Below the pieces are notes generated by a model, which was not told the origin of the DNA, ran no database searches, and saw only the letters and a program-made list of their open reading frames with translations. A program made the position numbers and the translations under genes. From Streptomyces yatensis (GTDB lineage Bacteria; Actinomycetota; Actinomycetes; Streptomycetales; Streptomycetaceae), in the NCBI RefSeq assembly GCF_018069625.1, contig NZ_CP072941.1, positions 8,246,001 through 8,310,000 on the forward strand: DNA of 64,000 nt, given 5' to 3'. Of this stretch, positions 35,098 through 43,903 are shown piece after piece (the first letter of the stretch is position 1; each line of letters opens with the position of its first letter).

Positions 35098-35760
35098 ATG
35101 GCCGCACCCCCCTTCGCCGAAGCATCGCAGCTCGCGGTGAACATCCTCAGTGCCCAGTCCCTGCTGTCCGCCTTCGGCGTAGTGGGGGTCGGCGTGGTGC
35201 TGTTCGCCGAGACGGGCCTGCTGATCGGCTTCTTCCTGCCAGGTGACTCACTGCTGTTCACGGCCGGACTGCTGTGCACCGGGACCGCCGACCGGGGTGT
35301 GCGGCTGTCCCTCGGCCCGCTCCTGATCGCCGCCGCCGTCGGCGCGCTCACCGGTGCGCAGTGGGGGTATCTGCTCGGCCGGAAGGCGGGCGGAGCGCTG
35401 CTCGCCCGCAGTCGCTCGCCCCGGCTGCACGAAGGCGCCAAACGGGCCGAGGAGCTGTTGGAGCGGTACGGGTACGCCAAGGCGATCGTGCTCGCCCGTT
35501 TCGTACCGGTGGTGCGCACGGTGCTGAATCCGCTGGCGGGCGCCCTTGGCGTCCCGGCCCGGACGTTCACGGTGTGGCAGATGGCCGGCGGACTCGTCTG
35601 GAGCCTGGGACTGACGCTCGCCGGGTACGGGCTCGGGTCCTCCATCCCCAGCATCGACACGTACCTCCTCCCGGTGATCGCGCTCATCGTGATCGTGTCA
35701 CTGATCCCGCTCGCGGCGGAGCTGTACCGCTCCCGCAAGGCCAAGGCGGCGAGGCGATGA
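35098..35760 (+). CDS. DedA-family membrane protein
   Basis: 220 residues if ATG at 35098 is used; AGAGGG lies upstream of it, inside the frame starting at 35080, which is the alternative. DedA/SNARE-associated features: LFAETGLLIGFFLPGDSLLFTAGLL, GAQWGYLLGRKAG, and the charged box AIVLARFVPVVRTVLNPLAGALGVP with the key Arg residues. Members translocate undecaprenyl phosphate or phospholipids. It precedes a PAP2 phosphatase and a two-component system on the same strand. Confidence 0.88.
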   Translation: MAAPPFAEASQLAVNILSAQSLLSAFGVVGVGVVLFAETGLLIGFFLPGDSLLFTAGLLCTGTADRGVRLSLGPLLIAAAVGALTGAQWGYLLGRKAGGALLARSRSPRLHEGAKRAEELLERYGYAKAIVLARFVPVVRTVLNPLAGALGVPARTFTVWQMAGGLVWSLGLTLAGYGLGSSIPSIDTYLLPVIALIVIVSLIPLAAELYRSRKAKAARR

Positions 35761-35809
35761 TCGCCACTGCCGGCGGCTCGCGGCCCGGTGAGCGGCCGGT
35801 GCTGATGCC

Positions 35810-36526
35810 GTGAAGCGCAAGGAAGTCGCCGGACTGGCCGGGGGCGCGGGCCTGGCTTCGTGGGTGGCGTTCGGCGCGCTGAGCATGGTCGTCATCTGCC
35901 ACGACGGCGCCCCGCTGCTCATGGACCACGGTCTGCTCGCCTGGTCCATGGGTCACCGCCCCGAGGTGGCGGTGGCCCTGGCCCGTGGGCTGACCGCGAC
36001 CGGAACCGGTGTGACCCCGTACGTGCTCGTCGCCGTGGCCGGAGTCGTCGTGGGACGGACGCTGCCGCGTCGGCTCCTCGCCGCGGCTTCGGGCCTCGCC
36101 TGTCTCGGTGCCGGCCAGGCCCTCCGGTACGGCGTGATGACGTCGATCGCGCGGGCCCGCCCGCCGCATACGGACTGGGACACGCACGCCTCGGGCTGGT
36201 CGTTCCCCTCCGGCCACGCCACCACGGCGGCTCTCACCGCGGGACTGGTGATCCTCGCGATATGGGTGCGTGCCCCGCGCGGGAGGGTGCCGGTGTGCCT
36301 GGTGGTCGGCTGCTGGGGCGCGCTGGTCGGACTGACCCGTGTGTACCTGGGGGTGCACTGGTTCACCGATGTGATCGGCGGCTGGCTGTTCGCCATCGGC
36401 TGGCTCGGAGTGTGCCTGTGCGCGGCGATCCGGTGGCCGCCCACACGGTTCGTTACGGAAGCCGCACCCAGGGACGAAGGAGGGACGGAGGGCGATGGAC
36501 CACAGAATCCTGGTCGTCGAGGATGA
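35810..36526 (+). CDS. PAP2-family phosphatase
   Basis: 238 residues from GTG at 35810. The three phosphatase motifs are present: ARARPPHTD (motif 1, shortened KxxxxxxRP-like), FPSGHATTAA (motif 2) and RVYLGVHWFTDVIGG (motif 3). About six membrane helices. It may dephosphorylate undecaprenyl pyrophosphate or phosphatidate outside the membrane. The 3' end overlaps the response regulator by 32 bases, so they are cotranscribed. Beside a DedA flippase-like gene this fits lipid-carrier recycling. Confidence 0.88.
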   Translation: MKRKEVAGLAGGAGLASWVAFGALSMVVICHDGAPLLMDHGLLAWSMGHRPEVAVALARGLTATGTGVTPYVLVAVAGVVVGRTLPRRLLAAASGLACLGAGQALRYGVMTSIARARPPHTDWDTHASGWSFPSGHATTAALTAGLVILAIWVRAPRGRVPVCLVVGCWGALVGLTRVYLGVHWFTDVIGGWLFAIGWLGVCLCAAIRWPPTRFVTEAAPRDEGGTEGDGPQNPGRRG

Positions 36527-37157
36527 TCACGCCCTGCGTGATGTCCTGCTGCGCGGGCTGCGCGAGGAAGGCTTCGCCACGGTGCCGGCCGCGGACGGTG
36601 CCACCGCCCTGCGCCTGGCCGCCGGAGGCATCGCCGCGGCCGTGCTCGACGTCGGGCTGCCCGACGCGGACGGGCGGGACGTGTGCCAGGCGATGCGCGC
36701 GGGCGGATTCCTCTTCCCCGTCATCTTCCTGACGGCCCGCCATGGGCTCGCCGACCGGTTGTCCGGGTTCTCCTCCGGGGGCGACGACTACCTGCCCAAG
36801 CCGTTCCATCTCGCCGAACTCGCCGCCCGGCTGCGCGCCGCCCTCAAGCGCGCCGGGCCCGCCCCCGCGGCCACCGCCGGGGACCTGGTTCTCGACCCCG
36901 TCCGGCACAGCGTCACCGTCGGCGGGGCCCAGGTCGACCTGACCCCGACGGAGTTCCGGCTGCTGGCCACCCTCATGGCGGCCGCCGGCGGCATCGTGCG
37001 CCGGCGTGAGCTGGTCCGGGCGGGCTGGCCCGAGGGCGCACAGGTCAGCGACAACACCCTCGACCAGTACGTGACCCGGCTGCGCCGCAAACTGGGCGAA
37101 GCCCGCAGTGAGCTGACGATCGGCACCGCCCGCGGGATCGGACACCGTCTGTCATGA
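36495..37157 (+). CDS. OmpR-family response regulator
   Basis: 220 residues from ATG at 36495; GAAGGAGGGACGGAGGG precedes it. Receiver domain: VVEDDHALRDVL, the Asp in AAVLDVGLPDADG, LTARH, and LPKPFHLAEL. DNA-binding part: VDLTPTEFRLLATLMAAAGGIVRRRELVRAGWP and LDQYVTRLRRKL. It overlaps the PAP2 gene by 32 bases and the kinase gene by 4, so DedA, PAP2, regulator and kinase could be one transcription unit. Confidence 0.93.
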   Translation: MDHRILVVEDDHALRDVLLRGLREEGFATVPAADGATALRLAAGGIAAAVLDVGLPDADGRDVCQAMRAGGFLFPVIFLTARHGLADRLSGFSSGGDDYLPKPFHLAELAARLRAALKRAGPAPAATAGDLVLDPVRHSVTVGGAQVDLTPTEFRLLATLMAAAGGIVRRRELVRAGWPEGAQVSDNTLDQYVTRLRRKLGEARSELTIGTARGIGHRLS

Positions 37158-38557
37158 CCGCCGTGCTCGCCCGGCTCGCGCCGCGCACTCTGCGCGGTCG
37201 GCTCTCCCTGGTCGCCCTGACCACCGCCGCGCTGCTGATGACGTTCCTGACCGTGGCGTTCAACACCGTGGTCCGCCACCACCTCCAGCGCCAGGCGGAC
37301 GATGAGCTGCGCACCCGGGCGGCCGCCGTGGCCACGACCGTCGACACGAGCGGTCCGACGGTGCGCGTCCGGGAGTCCCCCGACGACGGGCTCCTCGACA
37401 CGAACGTGTGGATCTACACGGGCACCCGGCTGCTCGAACAACCGCCGTCCCCCGCCGTTTCGCTGACCCACGCCGCCGAACAGCTCGCCGCACGCGGCGG
37501 GCGGGACTGCACCACCGCCACCACCACCGGCCACGCTCCCGGACGTATCCGGCTGTGTGCCCGGCCGCTGCGCGGCGGCGACCACCCGGCCACGGTGGTC
37601 ACGGCCCTGGACCTGGCCCCGTACCGCGGTTCCGCGGACACCCTGCTGCTGGGGTCGCTCGCCCTGGACGTGGCGATGCTCGGCTGCACCTACGTCCTCA
37701 CCCGGTTGGCGGTGGGCCGCGCGCTGCGCCCCGTGCGCACCATGACCGACCAGGCCACCCAGCGGAACGCCGTCACCTCCGAGGAGCGCTTCGGCACGGC
37801 GCGGCACCCGGTCGAGCTCGCCCGGCTGGGCACCTCCCTGGACACACTTCTGGACCGCATCCGCACGCTACTGCGCCACGAACGGCAGCTCACCGGCGAA
37901 CTCTCACACGAACTGCGCACCCCGCTCAGCCGGATCGTCGCCGAGCTGGACTGGTGGCGGGCCCGGCCGCGCTCGACCGCCGAGACCCGCGCCACCCACC
38001 AGGTCATCGCCGACGCCACGCGGTCCATGCGGACGATCTGCGACACGCTCCTGGACGACGCCCGCGGCGGCACCCACACCACGGGCACGGCAAAGGTCCG
38101 GCCCGTACTGCGCCGTCTCGTCGAACACCTCGACGTCCCGGACCATGTGACGATCAGCCTCGACGATCAGCAGGCCCACCACGCCCACCAGCCTCACCAG
38201 GCGAACCCCGCCGCATGCCCGGAAGCCGGAGTCCCTCCGGCCCTCCTCGAACGCATCGTCGGCCCGCTGCTCGCCAACGCCCTCCGGTACGCCCGGTCCA
38301 GCGTCGTCGTTCGCACGGCCCGCGAATCCGGTGGCGTACGCGTCGACATCACCGACGACGGGCCCGGCGTTCCGAGGCCGTTCATCGACCAGCTCTTCCA
38401 GCCGGGCCGGCGCGCCGATCCCGGTGACGGACACGGCGGAGCGGGCCTCGGACTGCCGCTCGCACGGCGCCTGGCCCGCTCAGCCGGCGGTGAGGTGTCC
38501 TATGACAGCGGGCACGCGCCCGGGGCGAGGTTCATGGTCCGCCTGCCGCCCGGCTGA
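37154..38557 (+). CDS. sensor histidine kinase
   Basis: 467 residues. A first membrane helix (LVALTTAALLMTFLTVAFNTVV), a sensor of about 120 residues, a second helix (TLLLGSLALDVAMLGCTYVLTRLAVG), then HAMP, the box TGELSHELRTPLSRIVAELDWW, an ATPase domain with LLANALRYARSSVVV, ITDDGPGVP and GAGLGLPLARRLA. A His-rich insert (QQAHHAHQPHQANP) before the N box is unusual. A decayed copy of this kinase's C-terminal part lies at 43640-43903. Confidence 0.92.
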   Translation: MTAVLARLAPRTLRGRLSLVALTTAALLMTFLTVAFNTVVRHHLQRQADDELRTRAAAVATTVDTSGPTVRVRESPDDGLLDTNVWIYTGTRLLEQPPSPAVSLTHAAEQLAARGGRDCTTATTTGHAPGRIRLCARPLRGGDHPATVVTALDLAPYRGSADTLLLGSLALDVAMLGCTYVLTRLAVGRALRPVRTMTDQATQRNAVTSEERFGTARHPVELARLGTSLDTLLDRIRTLLRHERQLTGELSHELRTPLSRIVAELDWWRARPRSTAETRATHQVIADATRSMRTICDTLLDDARGGTHTTGTAKVRPVLRRLVEHLDVPDHVTISLDDQQAHHAHQPHQANPAACPEAGVPPALLERIVGPLLANALRYARSSVVVRTARESGGVRVDITDDGPGVPRPFIDQLFQPGRRADPGDGHGGAGLGLPLARRLARSAGGEVSYDSGHAPGARFMVRLPPG

Positions 38558-38617
38558 CCCGGTGCCCCCTCCCTCGTGATCGGCGGTCCGAACGCATCCG
38601 GAACGGCCGCCGACCGC

Positions 38618-39451
38618 TCACGCCGTCCGCTCGCCGAGCCGCTCCCGCTCGATGACGTCCTTCCGCGTCACCGTCAGATACGCCACCAGACCGAGGATGA
38701 CCGCGAGGAACAGCACGCTGGTGACCACGGTGCCAAGGCCCAGGCCGCCGTCCCCGGTCGGCTGGGAGAGGTAGTCGCCCACCGATGCGCCGAGCGGGCG
38801 GGTGAGGACGTACGCGATCCAGAAGCTCCACACCGCGTTCAGATCGAGGGTGAAGCGCGCCACCGCGATGGCGGCGATCGCCAGGGCGAACAGCACCGCG
38901 GACAACCAGTAGCCCAGGTCCATGCGCTCGGCCACCAGGTCGCCCGCCGCGGTACCCAGCGCGAAGGTGAACAGCACGGCGAGCCAGTAGAACGACTCGC
39001 GGCTCAGGGAGTCGATGCTGTGGATGGACAGGGTCCGCTCGCGGCGGTACCAGACGATGAACACGACCGCGAGGACGACCGCGAACACCGTGGTGCTCGT
39101 CGTCAGCGGTACGCCCATGTTGTCCGTGAGGTTGTCACTGATCAGAGTGCCGACGATGCTGATCAGAGCCACGGCGAGCCAGTACACGCCCGGGCGGTAC
39201 GCGGCGGTGCGGAACTGGACGACCAGCACCACCGCCAGCACCACGCTCATCAGCAGCGACACACCGGTCAGGCCCAGACCCAGCTTCTCGTTCAGCATGT
39301 CGGCCGCGGTCTCACCCACGGTCGTGCACAGCACCTTGATCACCCAGAAGTACACGGTGACTTCGGGCACCTTGTTCCAGCGGAGGCGGTGACCGGCCGG
39401 GGCAGCGGCAGGACCGGAGGCCGTGGCGGTCTCAGGAGTCTCGGATGTCAT
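38618..39451 (-). CDS. COG4705-type multi-spanning membrane protein
   Basis: 277 residues from ATG at 39451, about eight membrane helices. Two similar halves (KVPEVTVYFWVIKVLCTTVGETAADML; ESFYWLAVLFTFALGTAAGDLVAERMDLGYW) carry the repeated GE/GD-A-D motif typical of this uncharacterised family. Paired acidic residues in the helices suggest cation transport, but this is inference. It lies beside the two-component system read in the same direction. Confidence 0.75.
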   Translation of the reverse strand: MTSETPETATASGPAAAPAGHRLRWNKVPEVTVYFWVIKVLCTTVGETAADMLNEKLGLGLTGVSLLMSVVLAVVLVVQFRTAAYRPGVYWLAVALISIVGTLISDNLTDNMGVPLTTSTTVFAVVLAVVFIVWYRRERTLSIHSIDSLSRESFYWLAVLFTFALGTAAGDLVAERMDLGYWLSAVLFALAIAAIAVARFTLDLNAVWSFWIAYVLTRPLGASVGDYLSQPTGDGGLGLGTVVTSVLFLAVILGLVAYLTVTRKDVIERERLGERTA

Positions 39452-39527
39452 GAGGCCCGACCGTGCCACCGAGTACCTGAACACATCCTGACTGCCGTAC
39501 GGCGCCCGGCGCCGTGGGCCCGGTGGT

Positions 39528-40982
39528 TCAGCCGGACGGGGGAGCGGCGGCCGGCAGGCGGACCACCAGGAGCGCCCCGCCGAGGCCGCCGTCCTCCGGC
39601 GCGGGGTCCTGGTCGGCGTAGGCGGTGCCGCCGTGCGCGGTGACGACCTTGCCGACGATGGCGAGGCCGAGGCCCGAACCGCCGGCCTCGCGGGACCGCG
39701 CCTCGTCGAGCCGGGTGAAGCGCTCGAAGACCCGCAGCCGGTCCGCGGCCGCGATACCCGATCCGTCGTCGCTGACGGTGAGTTCGACGGTGCCTCCGCG
39801 TTCGCTCAGGGTGACCCGTACCCGCCTGCTGGCGTGGCGGCGGGCGTTGTCCAGCAGGTTGCGTATGACGCAGCGCAGTGCCTCGGTGTCGCCCCGCACC
39901 CGCCCGCCCGAGACTCGCCGGGCGTCGATGTCCGCCCGGGCCAGGGAGCGCTGCCGGCGGACCTCGGCCAGCACCACCTCGTCCAGGTCGATGACGCGCG
40001 CGGCCTGTGACCGCGACCGGGCGGGGTCCTCGCTGCGGGCCAGCGCCAGCAGCCCCTCGACCAGGTCGTGCAGCCGTACCGTGTCCTCCAGCAAGGCGGC
40101 GGCCACCTGTGGGTCGCGTTCGGGGTCGGGGTAGTGGGACATGACCTCGAGCTGGGCCCGCAGGGCCGTCAGCGGGCTGCGCAGTTCGTGCGCGGCGTCG
40201 GCGACGAAGCGGCGCTGCGCGACAGAGGCGTCGTCGAGGCGCGCGAGCATGTCGTTCAGGGTGGCGCCGAGGGCGTGCACCTCGTCCTGGCAGGCGGGCA
40301 GGTCGAGGCGGCGGTGCAGATCGGTCGCGGTGATGTCGGCTGCCTGGCGACGCAGGGTCTCCACCGGACGCAGTGTGCGGCCGGCGGTGAGCGAGATCGT
40401 CCAGGCCACCAGCGCGGTCAGCGCGGGCACCCCGATGGCCAGGCCGGTGATCAGGCTGGACAGGGTGTGCTCGGCCTGGGCCAGGGACACCCCCACGACG
40501 ATGGTGGAAGGCCGGCCGTCGATGCGGATCGGCCGGGCCAGCACCCGGAAGTCGCCCCCGTCGCCGACGTTGAGGCCACGGAGGGTGGCGGGATGCCCCG
40601 CGAGCACCTGCGGGGGGAGGTCGTTCGGGAAGCCGCTGGGGCTGCCCGGGCGCGTGTCGTAGTCGGAGCTGGCCACCACCTTCCCCTGGGAGTCGAGCAC
40701 CTCGACGACATCGGCGTCCCCTCCGTTGGAGGGGATGAGGGCACCCAGCCGGTCGTGCCGGACGAGGGCGGTGACATCGGACAGCCGCTGGCGGCCGGTA
40801 CTGTCCCGGTCACTCCACATGGAGTGCTGGAGACCGAGCAGCAGTCCGAGGCCGGCCGCGACCATCGCGATCGCGACGACCATCGTGGCCCATATGGTGA
40901 CCCGGGTCCGCAGGCTCAGCCTCCGGGTCAGCCGCCGCACCCGGCCGAACACCGGACGCCCGACGTGCAGGCGTCGGGACAT
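39528..40982 (-). CDS. sensor histidine kinase
   Basis: 484 residues. ATG at 40982 directly follows the regulator stop. Membrane helices at the N-terminus (TIWATMVVAIAMVAAGLGLLLGL) and about residue 180 (ALTALVAWTISLTAG) flank a sensor of about 120 residues. HAMP, FVADAAHELRSPLTALRAQLEVM, RNLLDNARRHAS, VSDDGSGIA and GSGLGLAIVGKVV follow. It belongs to the TcrY/MprB-like group by layout. No separate target is proven; the phased repeats upstream of the regulator suggest autoregulation. Confidence 0.93.
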   Translation of the reverse strand: MSRRLHVGRPVFGRVRRLTRRLSLRTRVTIWATMVVAIAMVAAGLGLLLGLQHSMWSDRDSTGRQRLSDVTALVRHDRLGALIPSNGGDADVVEVLDSQGKVVASSDYDTRPGSPSGFPNDLPPQVLAGHPATLRGLNVGDGGDFRVLARPIRIDGRPSTIVVGVSLAQAEHTLSSLITGLAIGVPALTALVAWTISLTAGRTLRPVETLRRQAADITATDLHRRLDLPACQDEVHALGATLNDMLARLDDASVAQRRFVADAAHELRSPLTALRAQLEVMSHYPDPERDPQVAAALLEDTVRLHDLVEGLLALARSEDPARSRSQAARVIDLDEVVLAEVRRQRSLARADIDARRVSGGRVRGDTEALRCVIRNLLDNARRHASRRVRVTLSERGGTVELTVSDDGSGIAAADRLRVFERFTRLDEARSREAGGSGLGLAIVGKVVTAHGGTAYADQDPAPEDGGLGGALLVVRLPAAAPPSG

Positions 40983-41660
40983 TCAGCCGCCCTGCCCGTC
41001 CAGCCGGTAGCCGACACCGCGCACCGTGTCGATGGCGGACCGGCCGAAAGGGATGTCGATCTTGCGCCTGAGGTAGCCGACGTAGACCTCGACGATGTTG
41101 GGGTCGCCCTCGAACCAGGCGTCCCAGACCTGGGCGAGCAGATCGGTCTTGCTCACCACCGTGTCGGGGTGGCGCAGCATGAACTCCAGCAGGCCGAACT
41201 CGCGCGGCGTCAGGTCCAGGCGCTCGTCGCCACGGCCGCACCGGTGGGCGGCCGGATCCAGCCAGAGATCACCCGCACGGAGTACCGGAGACCGCTGCGG
41301 GGCACTGCGGCGCAGCAGCGCGCGGATCCGGGCGAGCAGCACCACGAACGAGAAAGGCTTCGTCAGGTAGTCGTCCGCACCGAGGTCGAGGGCGTCCGCC
41401 TCGTCGTACTCGCCGTCCTTGGCCGTGAGAATCAGCACGGGGGTGGCGATGCCCGCGGCACGCAGGGTCCGGCAGACGTCGTAGCCGTTGCGGCCCGGGA
41501 GCATCAGGTCGAGCACGATCACGGCGTAGTCGTTGTGCCTGATCAGGCCGAGGGCTTTCTCGCCGTTCTCGGCGATGTCCACGCCGAACCCCTCGGCGCG
41601 CAGCCCGCGCTCCACGGCGAGCGCGATGTTCTGCTCGTCCTCGACGACCAGCACCTGCAC
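40983..41660 (-). CDS. OmpR-family response regulator
   Basis: 225 residues from GTG at 41660. Receiver: LVVEDEQNIALAVERGLRAEGF, the Asp in VIVLDLMLPGRNGYDV, LTAKD, LTKPFSF. Winged helix: LDLTPREFGLLEFMLRHPDTVVSKTDLLAQVWD and VEVYVGYLRRKI...VRGVGYRL. It is coupled to the kinase with no gap (TGAATG). It is divergent from the AbrB-type permease across 241 bases that contain 11-bp-phased CTCAG repeats. Confidence 0.94.
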   Translation of the reverse strand: MQVLVVEDEQNIALAVERGLRAEGFGVDIAENGEKALGLIRHNDYAVIVLDLMLPGRNGYDVCRTLRAAGIATPVLILTAKDGEYDEADALDLGADDYLTKPFSFVVLLARIRALLRRSAPQRSPVLRAGDLWLDPAAHRCGRGDERLDLTPREFGLLEFMLRHPDTVVSKTDLLAQVWDAWFEGDPNIVEVYVGYLRRKIDIPFGRSAIDTVRGVGYRLDGQGG

Positions 41661-41752
41661 GCGGCATCACCTCATGACGTACCGACGGGGTCGCCCGGAA
41701 GGCTGATCCTCGATTGCGAGTCTAGAGGCCGGACCGCAGGTCGGCCGCGCGT

Positions 41753-41801
41753 CTCTCAGCGGGCTCTCAGGTTCTCCTCAGCGCTCACTCAGCGCTCTCA
41801 G
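41753..41801. promoter_or_regulatory. 11-bp-phased direct repeats, likely response-regulator site
   Basis: CTCTCAG (41753), CTCTCAG (41764), TCCTCAG (41775) and CACTCAG (41786) recur exactly every 11 bases, with a fifth CTCAG at 41797. OmpR/PhoB-type regulators bind such head-to-tail heptamers with 4-base spacers. The array lies between the divergent response regulator and permease genes and may control both. Confidence 0.7.
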
Positions 41802-41901
41802 CGTGTGCACAGCCCGTACCCGGCACAGTGGAGAGTGCCTGCTTCGCACAGGCGTCGAGTCCGGCCAACGGACCCGCACCATTCGACGAAAGGCGCCGAT
41901 C

Positions 41902-43104
41902 GTGGCACCGACTTCCGCGCCGTGGCGCACGGACGAACGTCCGTCCCCCACCGCCAGTACCGCGCCGAAGCCCGCCCCGTGCACCTCCGAGCCCCGCGTC
42001 TCCCGCCCAGCTCCCACCGGGCTCTGGGCCCTGATCATCGCCGGGGGGTACGCCGCGGGCCTCGCGGCGGACGCCTTCGGCCTTCCCGCCCCCTACCTGC
42101 TGTCCTCACTGCTGGTCGGCGCCGTCCTGGCCCTGTGCGGAATGGTCCGCGACCGGCTCCCGGCGCCGGCCAACCGGGCCTCCCAGGCACTGGTCGGCGC
42201 CCTCATGGGCAGCTACCTCACCCCGTCCGCCCTCCTCTCCGCCGCGCCCGTCGCGCTGCCGCTGACTGTGGTCACCGCGACCACCATCGCGCTGAGCGTC
42301 GCGGTCGCCTGGTTCCTGGCCCGCGGTGGCCGCATCGGCCGGCCCAGCGCCGTCCTCGGCATGGTGCCCGGCGGCTCGGCCGCCATCGTCACCTGCGCCG
42401 ACGAGCTGAACGCCGATGTGCGGCTCGTCGCTTTCACCCAGTACCTGCGCGTCGGTCTCGTCGCCACCACCGCCCCGCTCGTGGCCCACTGGATGACCTC
42501 CGCGTCCTCCGCCGCGGGCGGCCATCAGGCCGCGGGCGGTGGCGCCGGATCCGGCCTCCTCCACGTCGTCGCCGGGTCGGACCAGCTCACCGGCCTGGCC
42601 ACCCTCGCCGCCATCGCCGTCGTCGGCTCGTGGGCCGGCCGGCGGCTGCGGGTGCCCACGCCGCTGCTGATCGGCCCGATGCTGGTCGCCCTGGCCGCGA
42701 CGCTCAGTGGCGCCGTGCCCGGCTTCGCCCCCACCGGGGTGCTCCAGAACGTCGTCTTCGTCCTCGTCGGCCTCGACGTGGGCGTACGGTTCACCCGCCG
42801 AACGCTCCTCAGCGTGCGGCGCCTGCTGCCCCCGATCCTGGTCTGCATGACGGTCGTCTGCCTCGGCTGTGCCGGGCTCGCGTGGGTCTTCGCCGGAGTG
42901 ACGAGCATCCCGTTCACCGACGCCTACCTCGCCACGACCCCCGGAGGGATCAACGCGGTGCTCGCCGCGGCGGTCTCCTCCCATGCGAACGTCGCCCTGG
43001 TCTCCACTGTCCAGAGCCTGCGCCTGCTGGTCGTCGTCCTGGTGACCCCGCTGATCACCCGGCGGCTGGCGGCGGGCCGACCACCTGCCCCACTCACCGC
43101 ATGA
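41902..43104 (+). CDS. AbrB-family permease
   Basis: 400 residues from GTG at 41902 with AAAGGCG upstream. After a Pro-rich cytoplasmic start come about ten helices in two repeats: LPAPYLLSSLLVGAVLAL, SQALVGALMGSYLTP, SAVLGMVPGGSAAIVTCADELNADVRLVAFTQYLRV, then RVPTPLLIGPMLVALAAT, LQNVVFVLVGLDVGVRFTR and AYLATTPGGINAVLAAAVSS. The PGG motifs are the family hallmark (COG3180). The substrate is uncertain. It is divergent from the two-component genes. Confidence 0.85.
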   Translation: MAPTSAPWRTDERPSPTASTAPKPAPCTSEPRVSRPAPTGLWALIIAGGYAAGLAADAFGLPAPYLLSSLLVGAVLALCGMVRDRLPAPANRASQALVGALMGSYLTPSALLSAAPVALPLTVVTATTIALSVAVAWFLARGGRIGRPSAVLGMVPGGSAAIVTCADELNADVRLVAFTQYLRVGLVATTAPLVAHWMTSASSAAGGHQAAGGGAGSGLLHVVAGSDQLTGLATLAAIAVVGSWAGRRLRVPTPLLIGPMLVALAATLSGAVPGFAPTGVLQNVVFVLVGLDVGVRFTRRTLLSVRRLLPPILVCMTVVCLGCAGLAWVFAGVTSIPFTDAYLATTPGGINAVLAAAVSSHANVALVSTVQSLRLLVVVLVTPLITRRLAAGRPPAPLTA

Positions 43105-43143
43105 CCCGCTGACCCAACGCCCAGCCGCCGAAGGGGAACGCCT

Positions 43144-43611
43144 GTGGAAGCCACCGCCCGTATGGGACAGCGGTGGGTCGCGCTCGTCGATCGCGGAAAC
43201 GGATACGTCGAGGCATGCGACATCGTGGAGTGGCTGCCCGACGGGGCGGAACTGGTCGGCTACATCTGCGGCACGGACGACGCGGCCCATGGGGACAAGG
43301 GCCGTGTCGTCCGTGCTGACCGTCATCCGGGATTCCTCGGGTACGAGCGCCGGCCACAGGTGGTCGGAGCCCTACCGGGAATGGGATGGACGGTCTGCTA
43401 CCGCCTCGGCGCCCCACCGCCGGGCGGCGTGAACGGCACCAGCGGCGCCGAGTGCCTCGAACGCCGGCCGGTGCTCGCGTGGCTCGTGTACGACGACGGT
43501 ACGGTCACGCCCTGCGATGTGGACCACGACGGACTGGTCTACTGCAGCACCGACACCCCGGAGCTGGCACACGTCGAACCCCCGGCCCCGGCGAGCGGTC
43601 GGCAGACGTAG
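43144..43611 (+). CDS. hypothetical protein
   Basis: 155 residues from GTG at 43144, with AGGGGAACG upstream. Sequence of a small soluble beta-rich protein (RWVALVDRGNGYVEACDIVEWLPDGAELVGYI, VLAWLVYDDGTVTPCDVDHDGLV). The two halves are alike, each with a W-VAL/LV-x-DxG-V-xCD pattern, suggesting an internal repeat. I do not recognise the family. It could share the permease transcript, 39 bases upstream. Confidence 0.55.
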   Translation: MEATARMGQRWVALVDRGNGYVEACDIVEWLPDGAELVGYICGTDDAAHGDKGRVVRADRHPGFLGYERRPQVVGALPGMGWTVCYRLGAPPPGGVNGTSGAECLERRPVLAWLVYDDGTVTPCDVDHDGLVYCSTDTPELAHVEPPAPASGRQT

Positions 43612-43639
43612 CTCTCCTCGCGATCATCCAGGGCGGTCC

Positions 43640-43903
43640 ATGCGCACCATCTATGACACGCTCCTCCTTGACGCCCGCGAGAGCGCGGCCGATGCCTCGA
43701 CAGCTCCCGGCACGGCCGATGTCGTGTCCGTTCTGCGCCACATGACCCAACGCCTCGCCACACCAGCCCAGATGAAAGCCATGGTGGAGATCGGGGACGG
43801 GCGGCTGGAGGCAGGAGTGACACCGGTCTTCCTCGAGCGCGTCGTCAGCCCGCTGCTCGCCAACGCCGACCGCTACGCCCGTTCTACCGTCACCGTGATG
43901 GGA
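43640..43903 (+). pseudogene. decayed C-terminal piece of a histidine kinase
   Basis: MRTIYDTLLLDARESAAD, TADVVSVLRHM and TPVFLERVVSPLLANADRYARSTVTV closely follow the intact kinase at 37154-38557 (MRTICDTLLDDARGG, PALLERIVGPLLANALRYARSSVVV). The His box, the rest of the ATP-binding domain and the N-terminus are missing, and homology ends after STVTV. It looks like a leftover of a paralogue rather than a gene. Confidence 0.7.

Noticed and set aside
38575..38616. Possible terminator between convergent kinase and membrane-protein genes
   Set aside because: CGGCGG/CCGCCG can pair, but the loop is long and no T-run follows.
40068..43112. A plus-strand open frame of over 1000 codons
   Set aside because: It runs antisense to the kinase and regulator genes and out of frame over the permease; composition is Gly/Arg/Pro-rich and no segment looks like a protein family.
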